Assembly (NCBI GenBank): GCA_900314495.1
Contig: OMVJ01000008.1
Location: 29,341 to 93,340 of the forward strand
DNA length: 64,000 nucleotides
Direction: 5' to 3'
Source of the DNA: an uncultured Olsenella sp.
Lineage (GTDB): Bacteria > Actinomycetota > Coriobacteriia > Coriobacteriales > Atopobiaceae
The notes below the pieces were generated by a model. That model was given only the letters and a program-made list of their open reading frames with translations. It searched no databases and was not told the origin of the DNA. The position numbers and the translations under genes were made by a program. This document shows, one piece after another, positions 19,278 to 27,825 of the stretch (positions are counted from its first letter, which is position 1; the number at the start of each line of letters is the position of its first letter).

Positions 19278-21119
19278 ATGCTGCAAGAGAAGATCAGGAA
19301 CATCGCCATCATCGCTCACGTCGACCATGGCAAGACCACGCTGGTGGATGCCATGCTGAGGGCCACCGACGCCTTCCGCGAGGGCCAGCAGGTGCAGGAG
19401 CGCGTGCTTGACTCCAACGACCAGGAGCGCGAGCGCGGCATCACCATCCTCTCCAAGAACATCTCCATCGAGTACAAGGGCGTGAAGATCAACGTCATCG
19501 ACACCCCGGGCCACGCCGACTTCGGCGGCGAGGTGGAGCGCGTGCTGAAGATGGCCGACGGCGCCCTGCTGCTGGTGGACGCCGCGGAGGGCCCCATGCC
19601 CCAGACGCGCTTCGTCCTGCGCCACGCCATTGCCGCCCACCTGCAGGTCATGATTGTCATCAACAAGATCGACCGCGAAGGTGCCAACCCGGAGAACGCC
19701 CTCAACGCCTCCCTGGACCTGATGATGGACCTTGGTGCCACGGACGAGCAGCTTGAGTTCGCCATGGAGCACGTGGTCTATGCCTCCGCCGTCAACGGCT
19801 TCGCCCGCCTTGACCCCGAGGACGGCAACGCGGACATGTACCCTCTGCTGGACATGATCGTGGACGAGATGCCCGCCCCGGAGGTGGACCTGGAGGGGCC
19901 CTTGGCCATGCAGTGCGTGACCATCGACCACTCCGACTACGTGGGTCGCATCGGCATTGGCCGCATCTACTCCGGCACCATCCACGACGGAGACAAGATC
20001 CTGGTCGTGAAGAACGACGGCTCCCGCGCAATGGCGCAGGTCAAGCAGCTCTTCACCTTTGACTACCTTGGCCGCAAGGAGTGCACCGAGGCCCAGGCCG
20101 GCGACATTGCCGCCGTCGTGGGCATTGACCGCACGGACATCGGCGACGTCTACACCGACCCCGAGAACCCCGTTGAGCTGGACCCCATCGAGATTGACCC
20201 GCCGACCCTCTCCATCGTGTTCGAGGCGTCCACCTCGCCGCTGGTTGGCCAGGACGGCGACATCGTCGGCGGCCGCCAGCTCAAGGAGCGCCTCATGCAG
20301 GAGCGCGAGAACAACGTGACCATGCGCATTGAGGAGCTGCCCGACAAGACGGGCGTGGAGGTGGCCGGCCGCGGCATCCTGCACCTGTCCGTCCTCATGG
20401 AGAGCATGCGCCGCGAGGGATACGAGTTCCAGGTGGGCCGCCCCCGCGTCCTCTTCAAGAAGGAGCACGGCCAGACCCTGGAACCCATCGAGAATGCCGT
20501 CGTGGAGTGCGCCCCTGACTTCAGCGGCAAGGTGATCGAGGTCTTCGGCAACGCCGGCGGCACCATGACCAACATGGAGACGGGCACCACCCAGTGCCAC
20601 CTGGAGTTTGACATCCCCACCCGCGGCATCATGGGCCTCAAGAACCGCATCATGAACGTGACCCACGGCGACGCCGTCTTCTACCACACCTTCAGCAAGT
20701 ACGGCCCCTTTGCCGGTGACATCGGCAACCGCCAGAACGGCGCCATGATCTCCATGTCCACCGAGAAGGCCGTGGCATACGCCCTGGGCACCCTGCAGGA
20801 CCGCGGCACGCTGTTCGTGAGCCCCGGCGACGACTGCTACGAGGGCATGCTGGTGGGCGAGCGCTCGCGTCCCGGCGACATGACCGTGAACATTGCCCGC
20901 ACCAAGAACCTGGGCAACCAGCGCAGCTCCACCGCAGACATTGCCGTGCAGCTCACGCCCCCCAAGGTCTTCACGCTGGAGGAGGCGCTGGAGTACATCA
21001 TGGACGACGAGCTGGTGGAGGTCACGCCGCACAATATCCGCATGCGCAAGCGCCTTCTGACCGAGGTGGAGCGCAGGAAGTGGGCCGTGCAGCACGGCAA
21101 GGTCGCCAAGCTCAAGTGA
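19278..21119 (+). CDS. typA: translational GTPase TypA/BipA
   Basis: Ribosome-associated GTPase involved in 50S assembly and stress adaptation. The 613-residue protein has G1 AHVDHGKTTLVD, the effector segment RERGITILSKN, G3 DTPGHADFGGEVER and G4 NKIDREGANPE. Later domains show the EF-G-like fold and the BipA C-terminal segment (IGNRQNGAMISMSTEKAVAYAL). I take ATG 19278, preceded by GAGGAACGA, over the upstream in-frame ATG at 19236. Its TGA is the first three bases of a REP-like palindrome. Confidence 0.96.
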   Translation: MLQEKIRNIAIIAHVDHGKTTLVDAMLRATDAFREGQQVQERVLDSNDQERERGITILSKNISIEYKGVKINVIDTPGHADFGGEVERVLKMADGALLLVDAAEGPMPQTRFVLRHAIAAHLQVMIVINKIDREGANPENALNASLDLMMDLGATDEQLEFAMEHVVYASAVNGFARLDPEDGNADMYPLLDMIVDEMPAPEVDLEGPLAMQCVTIDHSDYVGRIGIGRIYSGTIHDGDKILVVKNDGSRAMAQVKQLFTFDYLGRKECTEAQAGDIAAVVGIDRTDIGDVYTDPENPVELDPIEIDPPTLSIVFEASTSPLVGQDGDIVGGRQLKERLMQERENNVTMRIEELPDKTGVEVAGRGILHLSVLMESMRREGYEFQVGRPRVLFKKEHGQTLEPIENAVVECAPDFSGKVIEVFGNAGGTMTNMETGTTQCHLEFDIPTRGIMGLKNRIMNVTHGDAVFYHTFSKYGPFAGDIGNRQNGAMISMSTEKAVAYALGTLQDRGTLFVSPGDDCYEGMLVGERSRPGDMTVNIARTKNLGNQRSSTADIAVQLTPPKVFTLEEALEYIMDDELVEVTPHNIRMRKRLLTEVERRKWAVQHGKVAKLK

Positions 21120-21179
21120 GACACGGGGCCGGTTCTCGCGTCTCATTGAATGAGACAGGGGGACGTACCTTCTGTCTCA
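21117..21179. repeat. REP-like palindrome pair, order A-B
   Basis: Two 29-bp imperfect palindromes, A at 21117-21145 and B at 21151-21179, each begin TGAGACA and end GTCTCA (A as CGTCTCA, B as TGTCTCA). The A core reads GGGGCCGGTTCTCG and the B core GGGGGACGTACCTTC. The first TGA is the typA stop codon. A mirror-ordered B-A pair lies at 45051-45113. Confidence 0.85.
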
Positions 21180-21253
21180 TTCCCATGGGCGTTGCAGATG
21201 CGCCGCGTCGCCGCCGTCACGTCCAAGGCCGCGAAAGTTTTTCAATTTTGCGG

Positions 21254-21282
21254 TGGACCGCCCCGAAGGATTCGTGTATAGT
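21254..21282 (+). promoter_or_regulatory. predicted promoter of the tRNA-Ser pair
   Basis: TGGACC (21254-21259), 17-bp spacer, TATAGT (21277-21282), 16 bp before tRNA-Ser(GGA). Confidence 0.6.
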
Positions 21283-21298
21283 TACCAACGCGGTTTGA

Positions 21299-21389
21299 GG
21301 AGAGTTGTCCGAGCGGCCGAAGGAGCACGATTGGAAATCGTGTATACGTCTAAAGCGTATCCTGGGTTCAAATCCCAGACTCTCCGCCA
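21299..21389 (+). tRNA. tRNA-Ser (GGA)
   Basis: A 91-base class II tRNA: acceptor GGAGAGT/ACTCTCC, anticodon GGA in TTGGAAA, long variable arm (TATACGTCTAAAGCGTA), T-loop TTCAAAT and encoded CCA. Confidence 0.96.
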
Positions 21390-21398
21390 GTAAATTTC

Positions 21399-21433
21399 GC
21401 GGCGTCCCGTCCCCAGGATGGGGCGCCGCTTTC
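21399..21433 (+). terminator. hairpin after tRNA-Ser(GGA)
   Basis: GC-rich inverted repeat GCGGCG/CGCCGC (21399-21404 and 21424-21429) with an inner CCC/GGG stem and only TTT after it; a weak terminator at best. Confidence 0.4.
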
Positions 21434-21440
21434 ACCCCAC

Positions 21441-21530
21441 GGAGGGGTGGCAGAGTGGTTGAATGCGGCGGTCTCGAAAACCGTTTAGCCCTTCGGGGCT
21501 ACGAGGGTTCGAATCCCTCCTCCTCCGCCA
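21441..21530 (+). tRNA. tRNA-Ser (CGA)
   Basis: A 90-base class II tRNA: acceptor GGAGGGG pairing with CTCCTCC, anticodon CGA in CTCGAAA, variable arm TAGCCCTTCGGGGCTA, T-loop TTCGAAT and encoded CCA. Confidence 0.96.
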
Positions 21531-21542
21531 TTGCATTCCACG

Positions 21543-21571
21543 GACTGGTCCCATCGGGCCAGTCTTTTTTA
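21543..21571 (+). terminator. terminator after tRNA-Ser(CGA)
   Basis: GACTGG...CCAGTC stem around 21543-21564 followed by a run of six T. Confidence 0.8.
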
Positions 21572-21686
21572 ATGACAATCCGCTAATTGCTTTAGTGTGA
21601 GCAACAAGTATCGTGGGTATACGGTCGTAAGGGCCTTCGCGCCAGGCGGCAAGCACCTCTACCGGCAGCACCATGGGGGAGACACC

Positions 21687-23036
21687 ATGACACAGAGCAA
21701 CGGATTCGCTCCAGACCACTACCTTTCTCGCAGCTGGGCGCTGCTCACGCGCGACCGTGGCTGGATCAAGCCGGTACTGCTGCTGGCGCTCGGTCTGCTG
21801 GTGCCTATTGTGGGCCCGCTTGCCGTCCTGGGCTATGGCATTGAGTGGGCGCGCCTCACCGCGTGGGGCATTGATTCGTCCCCAAAGCAGAAGAACGTCG
21901 ACATTGGCAAGCTCATTGCCAGCGGCTGGCGCAGCTTCGTCGTTGCCTTAGGCTGGGTTCTTCTGCTGATTGTCGCGGAAGGCATAATCCACGCCCTGTT
22001 TGGCATGACGGGGGACGGAGAATATAGCGGCATCCAGGCGCTGGTGGAGCTCCTGTTGTTCATCTTCAACCTGCTGTATGGCATGGTGGTCATTGTGGCC
22101 ATGCTGCGCGCGAGCATTTACCAGAAGGCCTCTGCGGGGTACCGCTTTGACCGGGTGTTCCAGATGGCCACCGCGGACTTTGGTGGCCTGGTGCGGGTGA
22201 TTGGCATCAAGATTCTTGGGGAATTGGTCACCTGCCTCGCGGCCACAATCGGCGTGGTCATTGCGGTGCTTGCGGCCCTCCCCAACATTTTCCACGCGTT
22301 CACGTACGGGTACGCGGACACCGCCGACTTCATGGACTTGCTGGTGAACGTCCTGGGCATCGTCGGCCCTGTTGGGGTGCTCATTGGCTTCGTGCTTTCC
22401 GTCATAGGTGTGGTTGTGAACCTTCTGGTTGTGACGGCGGTTGGCCTGTGGTTCCGCCAGTTCGACGTGCCCCACTGGCAGAAGAGCGGCGACCCGCTGC
22501 CGAAACGCGAGCCCAGTCAGGGCAACGACGCGCCACAGAGCCCCACGGGCTTTGCGTATACCCCCTGGCAGCCCGGCCCTCAGAACGGGGCTGGGTTCGC
22601 GAGCGCGGAACCGGCGGCCAACCAGGCACCCGCGGCTGCAGAGCCGACCGGCGGCCAGGTGCCGCGGCCGGCTGCGACGCCAGAGGCGCATGACGCCGTG
22701 GTACCCTCCGCGGGCGTGTCCGAGACGAGCCTTGTACCCGTGCCCATGCCCCCGGCGGGCGGCTGGGAAGGCTTCGCGCCGGGCGAGGTCGAGTCTGCAG
22801 AAGACAAGCCTGCCGAAGGGGAGGCCTCTGGCTCTGCCGAGGAAGAACATGACGTGGCGGCCGCGGAAGAGCCAATGCCGGAAGAGGCTGCCGTTGACGA
22901 AGACCCCGCGGCCAACACAGATGCCGTGGTGACCGAGGTCATTCCGCTTGCCCACCGTACTGACGAGGCAACCCCAGCGGCTGACGAGCCGGCCGGCACC
23001 ACGGACCCCGCAGACCCCACGCCTGACGAGGAGTAG
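21687..23036 (+). CDS. DUF4013-like polytopic membrane protein with acidic tail
   Basis: The 449-residue protein has a membrane part (about residues 1-260) with five or more hydrophobic helices, including PVLLLALGLLVPIVGPLAVLGYG near the start, whose LGYG and ARL segments resemble DUF4013 proteins. The C-terminal 190 residues are Pro/Ala/Glu-rich and look disordered. ATG 21687 follows GGGGGAGA; longer in-frame starts lack a site. Function unknown; other DUF4013 proteins are uncharacterised membrane proteins. Confidence 0.75.
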   Translation: MTQSNGFAPDHYLSRSWALLTRDRGWIKPVLLLALGLLVPIVGPLAVLGYGIEWARLTAWGIDSSPKQKNVDIGKLIASGWRSFVVALGWVLLLIVAEGIIHALFGMTGDGEYSGIQALVELLLFIFNLLYGMVVIVAMLRASIYQKASAGYRFDRVFQMATADFGGLVRVIGIKILGELVTCLAATIGVVIAVLAALPNIFHAFTYGYADTADFMDLLVNVLGIVGPVGVLIGFVLSVIGVVVNLLVVTAVGLWFRQFDVPHWQKSGDPLPKREPSQGNDAPQSPTGFAYTPWQPGPQNGAGFASAEPAANQAPAAAEPTGGQVPRPAATPEAHDAVVPSAGVSETSLVPVPMPPAGGWEGFAPGEVESAEDKPAEGEASGSAEEEHDVAAAEEPMPEEAAVDEDPAANTDAVVTEVIPLAHRTDEATPAADEPAGTTDPADPTPDEE

Positions 23037-23343
23037 GGGTTCAACCAGCTCAGACAATGGAATCTTGGTGGGTCTGATAATCCCGACCGGAGCCTGCCGT
23101 TGGCGAATGGGCGGTGCCACCTGCGGCTTACCGAATACATGCAAGGTGAGTGCGAGCCAGGCGCTGAATTCCTGTCACGGTCCTTGGCTACGATAGTTGT
23201 GTGGACTGCGAGGAGTGCGGCGGCGAATCGAAAATCAGGCCTTCAGAGTTTCCGGCTTTCTGTGGTACGATAGCAAATCGACCGTCCTGCTCCGGGTGCA
23301 AACCTTCACGTCCCGGAGCCATTAGCCCAGAGGAGGTGACAAC
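23037..23343 (+). promoter_or_regulatory. rpsF leader region with candidate S6:S18-responsive hairpin
   Basis: No gene is seen in these 307 bases. Two TACGATAG sequences (near 23192 and 23266) are candidate -10 elements. Just before rpsF, CTCCGGG (23290-23296) and CCCGGAG (23312-23318) form a 7-bp stem with a 15-base loop that starts 26 bases before the AGGAGG site. In other bacteria, S6 and S18 bind a CCG-containing hairpin in this position; the match here is only suggestive. Confidence 0.4.
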
Positions 23344-23637
23344 ATGAAGGCTTATGAACTGCTGTATTTTGTCGATCCCGCTTCCAACGACGAGGTGCGC
23401 GCTGGCGTTGCCAAGCGCATTGAGGTGGCTGTGGTCACCGATGGCGGCACCATCGACAACGTCGAGGACTGGGGCAAGCGCAAGCTCGCCTTTGAGATCG
23501 ACGGTCTCACCGAGGGTGACTACACCCTGGTCAACTTCCACGCAGATCCCACCCAGATCGCTGAGCTCGACCGAGTTCTGCGCATCAACGATGCCGTCAA
23601 GCGCCACATGATCGTGCGTCGCGACGACAAGGAGTAA
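23344..23637 (+). CDS. rpsF: 30S ribosomal protein S6
   Basis: The 97-residue protein begins MKAYELLYFVDPASNDEV and contains VEDWGKRKLAFEIDGLTEGDYTLVNF, the S6 core, ending with RINDAVKRHMIVR. A strong AGAGGAGG precedes the ATG. First gene of rpsF-ssb-rpsR. Confidence 0.97.
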   Translation: MKAYELLYFVDPASNDEVRAGVAKRIEVAVVTDGGTIDNVEDWGKRKLAFEIDGLTEGDYTLVNFHADPTQIAELDRVLRINDAVKRHMIVRRDDKE

Positions 23638-23676
23638 GCACGGAAGGGCGGGCGCAGAGCCCGCAAACGAGAGGCT

Positions 23677-24183
23677 GTGAGTAACGTGAGCATCAACAGA
23701 GTGAACATTTCGGGCAACCTGACTCGCGACCCCGAGCTGCGCTCAACGACGGGCGGCACTGCCGTGCTGACCTTTGGCGTCGCCGTGAACGACCGTCGCC
23801 GCAACGCGCAGACCGGTGAGTGGGAGGATGTTCCCAACTTCGTGGACTGCGTGATCTTCGGAACGCGTGCCGATGCTCTTCAGCGTTACCTGAGCAAGGG
23901 CACCAAGGTGGCCATCGAGGGCAAGCTGCGCTACAGCTCGTGGGAGCGCGACGGTCAGCGTCGCAGCAAGCTCGAGGTAGTGGTGGACGAGATTGAGTTC
24001 CTGTCCTCCAGAAACCAGCAGCCGCGCCAGGACGATGGTCCCTATGCCGCCCCCAGCTACAGCGCGCCGCAGCCGGCACCTTCCTACAGTGCCCCGCAGC
24101 CCGCTCCCCAGCAGGCCTCCCGTGGTGCCGAGTCGCAGATGCCGCCTTCGGCGGACGTCTACGACGCGGACATCCCGTTCTAA
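23677..24183 (+). CDS. ssb: single-stranded DNA-binding protein
   Basis: The 168-residue SSB has an OB fold (NRVNISGNLTRDPELRSTTGG, GEWEDVPNFVDCVIFG, GTKVAIEGKLRYSSWE). A disordered linker carries two PSYSAPQPAP units, and the acidic tip DADIPF recruits partner proteins. It starts with GTG at 23677, 39 bp after rpsF, in the standard rpsF-ssb-rpsR order. Confidence 0.97.
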   Translation: MSNVSINRVNISGNLTRDPELRSTTGGTAVLTFGVAVNDRRRNAQTGEWEDVPNFVDCVIFGTRADALQRYLSKGTKVAIEGKLRYSSWERDGQRRSKLEVVVDEIEFLSSRNQQPRQDDGPYAAPSYSAPQPAPSYSAPQPAPQQASRGAESQMPPSADVYDADIPF

Positions 24184-24227
24184 CAGTGAGTGGCGGCCAG
24201 AAGGTCGTCCTAAGAAAGGCATGAGAC

Positions 24228-24503
24228 ATGGCTCAGCGTCAGAAGCAGGAATTCCAGCGTCAGCCGCGTCGCAAGTATTGCCAGTTCTGCAAGGACGAGG
24301 TTGAGTACATCGACTACAAGGACACTCAGCTTCTCCGCAAGTACATGACCGACCGCGGCAAGATCAAGCCGCGCCGCGTCACTGGCGCCTGCACGCAGCA
24401 TCAGCACGACATCGCGAACGCCATCAAGCGCGCCCGCGAGATGGCTCTTCTTCCGTATACCGTCCCCGTGGTTTCCTCCCGCGGTGGCCGTAGCCGCGGC
24501 TAG
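24228..24503 (+). CDS. rpsR: 30S ribosomal protein S18
   Basis: The 91-residue protein contains [40 protein letters not shown] and [20 protein letters not shown], the S18 signature. Cysteines in CQFC and GAC plus a histidine indicate the zinc-binding (C+) type. Confidence 0.97.
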   Translation: MAQRQKQEFQRQPRRKYCQFCKDEVEYIDYKDTQLLRKYMTDRGKIKPRRVTGACTQHQHDIANAIKRAREMALLPYTVPVVSSRGGRSRG

Positions 24504-24519
24504 TAAGAGCTGGCAAGTA

Positions 24520-25593
24520 GTGACTTTGAACGTACGAGATGACAACAGAATAGGTAAAGAGTCAACAAGTGTTTCGACCAGCACCGAGCTTGCTCGCTTG
24601 GAGGACTTGTCCACCAATGCGGGCGGGGGAGGGCAGCGCAAAGGCGTTCTGCCTGGCATAGTCTGGTGCCTTGCGGGAGGCTTCTGCGCGGCTTTCTCTC
24701 CCATCTTGGCCGCTCTGGTGAGCGGCTATGGAGCAGCGGTATCCGTTGAACGGGCGAATGCGCGCGGGCAACGTGGCTCGGCGGCGGCATTTGCCACCGT
24801 CGTGCTTGTGCTCGGGGCGTACTCGTTCTTCTCGGGTGGCGTGGTTGCTGGTTTGGACGCAGCGGTCAATGCCGCGATCCCCTGCCTGGTGGCGTGGGTC
24901 GTTGGCGTGCTGGCCGCCACGGGCAGGCTGGGCCTGAGGGGAGTGGGCATCGCCATTGCCGCGGTGACCGTCTTCCTGGTTGCCGTTGGCGAGGCCGAGT
25001 GCCTTGTTGCCGGCAGCCATCTGCCGGACGTGATTGAGAAGACTGTCGGGTCTCTTCAGGCCGGCGCATCCTCAATTCGCGCCCAGTCGCAGGTGAATGC
25101 CCTGCTGCCCATGTTGGTGAGCCTCTGGCCAACCTGCTTCTTGGTGTTGGGTGGAGTGATTGTGGCATGCACCCTCGCTGGTGCATGGCAGGCGGTCAAG
25201 GGGAACGAAGACCTGCTCGCAAAGATGCCGCGCCTTCGGGAGCTGCACTTCCCAACGTGGGTCAACACCGCCGCGCTTGTGGGGCTCTTCGGCCTTGTTG
25301 TAAGCCGCCTGGTGGCAGGAACGCCAGAGCTGCTGGCAATGGCCAGCCTGAACGTTGTCATGATCGCGCGATTGGCAGTTGCGGCGGAGGGAATCGCCGT
25401 TCTTCTGTGGTTCTTGCATCAGAAGAAGGCTGGCCCAATGTTCAGCTTTGCTGCGGTCGCAGTCGCGGTCTACGCCGAGACTTCGTTCTATGTCATGAGC
25501 GTAGTTGGGTTCCTGGACGTTCTTGCGGACTTTCGGCACATGTATGACGATGGTTCGCGGGATCGCAAGGGGTCCCAACCGGTAAACAAGTAA
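24520..25593 (+). CDS. DUF2232 (YybS-like) membrane protein
   Basis: A polytopic membrane protein of about 357 residues with roughly eight hydrophobic helices after a hydrophilic N-terminus. The family, often found between rpsR and rplI, has no defined function. Start is uncertain: GTG 24520 lies just after rpsR, while GTG 24484 overlaps rpsR by 20 bases. The C-terminal helices (TAALVGLFGLVV, FSFAAVAVAVYAETSFYVMSVVGFLDVLADFR) match the YybS-like core. Position between rpsR and rplI supports the call. Confidence 0.8.
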   Translation: MTLNVRDDNRIGKESTSVSTSTELARLEDLSTNAGGGGQRKGVLPGIVWCLAGGFCAAFSPILAALVSGYGAAVSVERANARGQRGSAAAFATVVLVLGAYSFFSGGVVAGLDAAVNAAIPCLVAWVVGVLAATGRLGLRGVGIAIAAVTVFLVAVGEAECLVAGSHLPDVIEKTVGSLQAGASSIRAQSQVNALLPMLVSLWPTCFLVLGGVIVACTLAGAWQAVKGNEDLLAKMPRLRELHFPTWVNTAALVGLFGLVVSRLVAGTPELLAMASLNVVMIARLAVAAEGIAVLLWFLHQKKAGPMFSFAAVAVAVYAETSFYVMSVVGFLDVLADFRHMYDDGSRDRKGSQPVNK

Positions 25594-25630
25594 GGAGTCG
25601 GCGCAAGCCGACCAACCAAAGGAGTTGTCC

Positions 25631-26146
25631 ATGAAAGTCATCCTTATGGGTGAGCTCAGGGGCAAGGGTGGCGAGGGTGACGTCGTCGAGGTCGCCCAGG
25701 GCTATGCGGAGAACTATCTGATTCCGAATAGGCTCGCCATGATTGCCACCCCTGGCAACCTGAAGCAGCTTGAGGAGCGCAGGCACAACATCGAGAAGCG
25801 CGAGGCCGAGCGCATCGCCAACGCCAACGCGCTCAAGGAGGTCATCGACGGCAAGCAGGTCACCGTCGACGCCAACATTGGCGACGAGGGCCAGCTCTTC
25901 GGCTCCATCACCACCGCCCAGATTGCCGACGCGATCAAGGCCCAGCTCAACGCTGAGGTCGACCGCAAGCGCATCGAGCACGCTGGTGCCATCAAGACCG
26001 CCGGCAAGCACAACGTCACCGTCAACATCTACCGTGACATCAACGCTGTCGTTGCCGTGCAGGTTGGCCCCGAGGAGGAGCCCGAGGTTGAGGAGGCTCC
26101 CGCCGAGGAGCCCGCGGCCGAGGCCACCGAGGAGGCCGCTGAGTAG
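25631..26146 (+). CDS. rplI: 50S ribosomal protein L9
   Basis: The 171-residue L9 starts MKVILMGELRGKGGEGDVVEVAQGYAENYLIPNR-like, exact to the family pattern, with the long connecting helix and C-terminal domain (DEGQLFGSITTAQIADAI). A Glu/Ala/Pro-rich tail of about 25 residues is an add-on beyond most L9 proteins. ATG 25631 follows AAAGGAG. Confidence 0.96.
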   Translation: MKVILMGELRGKGGEGDVVEVAQGYAENYLIPNRLAMIATPGNLKQLEERRHNIEKREAERIANANALKEVIDGKQVTVDANIGDEGQLFGSITTAQIADAIKAQLNAEVDRKRIEHAGAIKTAGKHNVTVNIYRDINAVVAVQVGPEEEPEVEEAPAEEPAAEATEEAAE

Positions 26147-26180
26147 CGCCCGCGCCCTCAGCATGGCAAAAGAGTGATGG

Positions 26181-26208
26181 TCGGGCCACGCCTTGCGGTG
26201 TGGCCCGA
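26181..26208 (+). terminator. hairpin between rplI and dnaB
   Basis: Stem TCGGGCCACGCC / GGTGTGGCCCGA with TTGC loop; no T-run follows, so termination or attenuation is only probable. Confidence 0.5.
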
Positions 26209-26247
26209 CTTCTACGACCCGCTTAGACGAGCGAAGGGGATGAGCAG

Positions 26248-27639
26248 ATGCCGGCAAGCGACTACGAGATTAACCCCACGCGTGCGATTCTTGGCCAGGA
26301 GGGGGTCATGCCCCAGGACCCCGCGGCGGAGAAGTCCGTCCTCTCCGCAATGCTGGTTTCGCAGGACGCGCTGCAGGATGCGCTTGTCGAGCTCAAGGAC
26401 GAGGACTTCTACATCCCCTCCAACCGCAAGATCTATGCCGCCATGCGCGCCCTCTTCGACCGCAACAGCCCCGTGGACCCGGTGTCCTTGGCGGACTACC
26501 TGAAGTCCGAGGGAGAGCTGGAGAAGGTGGGCGGCATGGCCTACCTGCTTGACCTGGGCAACAACACCTTTGCCCTGGCGGGTTGGCGCCACCATGCCGA
26601 GATGCTGCGCCGCGACAACACGCTGCGCCGCATGATCACCGCATCCGCGCAGATCAGCGCCCTGGCCTTCGACGCGCCGGAGGACACCAAGGAGGTCATT
26701 GACTCCGCGGAGCGCATGATCCTCTCCGTGACGGGTGACGACATCAAGTCCAACTACTCCACGCTGGAAGAGGTCATGGAGCAGCTCTACAACGAGCTGG
26801 GAGACATGGCCGCCTCGGGCACCCAGAGCTTTGGCGTCAACACGGGCTACCCGGGCATTGACCAGCGGCTTCTTGGCCTGCGCCCCGGACAGATGGTGGT
26901 GGTTGGCGCTCGCCCCGGCGTGGGAAAGACGTCCTTCGCACTCAATCTGTGCGTCAACGCCGCGGCCGAGGGCGCCAGCGTCGCCTTCTTCTCGCTGGAG
27001 ATGTCAAAGATAGAGATTGCGCAGCGCCTGCTCTCCGCCCAGGCAAAGATCGGCCTCATGGACATCCGTTCCGCCAACATTCGGGACAACCAGTGGCCGC
27101 AGATTCTTGAGGCGACGCAGGACCTGAGCAAGCTGGACATCATGATTGACGACACGCCGGGTACCACGGTGACGGAGATTCGCGCCAAGGCCCGCCGCAT
27201 GCTCCACGGCAAGGAGAAGGGCCTGGTCATCATTGACTACCTGCAGCTTCTTTCCGCGCCCGCAGGCACCAACCGCAACGACAACCGCGCGACCATAGTC
27301 GGAGACATGTCCCGTGGCATCAAGATCATGGCCAAGGACCTGGGCGTGCCCGTGGTGGCGCTCTCGCAGCTGAACCGCGTGGTTGAGGGCCGCACCGGCA
27401 AGCGGCCGCAGCTCTCGGACCTGCGCGAGTCTGGCTCCATCGAGCAGGACGCAGACATCGTCATCCTCCTGGACCGCTCCATGACCGACGAGGAGGCGGA
27501 GCGCAACGATCGGCCGGACAAGGACGTGACCGAGTTCATAATTGCCAAGAACAGGTCGGGCCCGCTGGCGGTGGTTCCGCTCATGTTCCTGCCTGGCTCG
27601 ACCAAGTTCGTGGAGGTGGACCAGACGCACTCCGAGTAG
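26248..27639 (+). CDS. dnaB: replicative DNA helicase DnaB
   Basis: Hexameric helicase of the replication fork. The 463-residue protein has the DnaB N-terminal helical domain (PQDPAAEKSVLSAML), Walker A GARPGVGKTSFALN near residues 220-233, FFSLEMSK, the H3 segment IIDYLQLL, and SQLNRVVEGR plus RESGSIEQDADIV. No intein is seen. It follows rplI, as is common. Confidence 0.97.
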   Translation: MPASDYEINPTRAILGQEGVMPQDPAAEKSVLSAMLVSQDALQDALVELKDEDFYIPSNRKIYAAMRALFDRNSPVDPVSLADYLKSEGELEKVGGMAYLLDLGNNTFALAGWRHHAEMLRRDNTLRRMITASAQISALAFDAPEDTKEVIDSAERMILSVTGDDIKSNYSTLEEVMEQLYNELGDMAASGTQSFGVNTGYPGIDQRLLGLRPGQMVVVGARPGVGKTSFALNLCVNAAAEGASVAFFSLEMSKIEIAQRLLSAQAKIGLMDIRSANIRDNQWPQILEATQDLSKLDIMIDDTPGTTVTEIRAKARRMLHGKEKGLVIIDYLQLLSAPAGTNRNDNRATIVGDMSRGIKIMAKDLGVPVVALSQLNRVVEGRTGKRPQLSDLRESGSIEQDADIVILLDRSMTDEEAERNDRPDKDVTEFIIAKNRSGPLAVVPLMFLPGSTKFVEVDQTHSE

Positions 27640-27721
27640 GGGAGAGCCGCCGGAGCTGGCGCGGCAGGGCGGAACGCGGAACCAACGCGGAACGCACGCA
27701 CCGGAATAGTAAGTGTTATGT

Positions 27722-27749
27722 GGCACGCCCCCGCAAAAAGGGGCGTGCC
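27722..27749 (+). terminator. hairpin between dnaB and purA
   Basis: Perfect 10-bp stem GGCACGCCCC / GGGGCGTGCC (27722-27731 and 27740-27749), 8-base loop, followed by GTATACTTAATG. It may be a weak dnaB terminator; the adjacent TATACT (27751-27756) may be a purA -10 element. Confidence 0.45.
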
Positions 27750-27825
27750 GTATACTTAATGTCTGTTGAGCTTTCACTCAAGGCGCGTGAACGCGCGCAT
27801 GTGCAGACCGACGAAGGGGATTTAG

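Noticed and set aside
19224..21146. 640-residue open frame antisense to typA
   Set aside because: Val/His/Leu-rich shadow of a GC-rich coding sequence with no ribosome-binding site.
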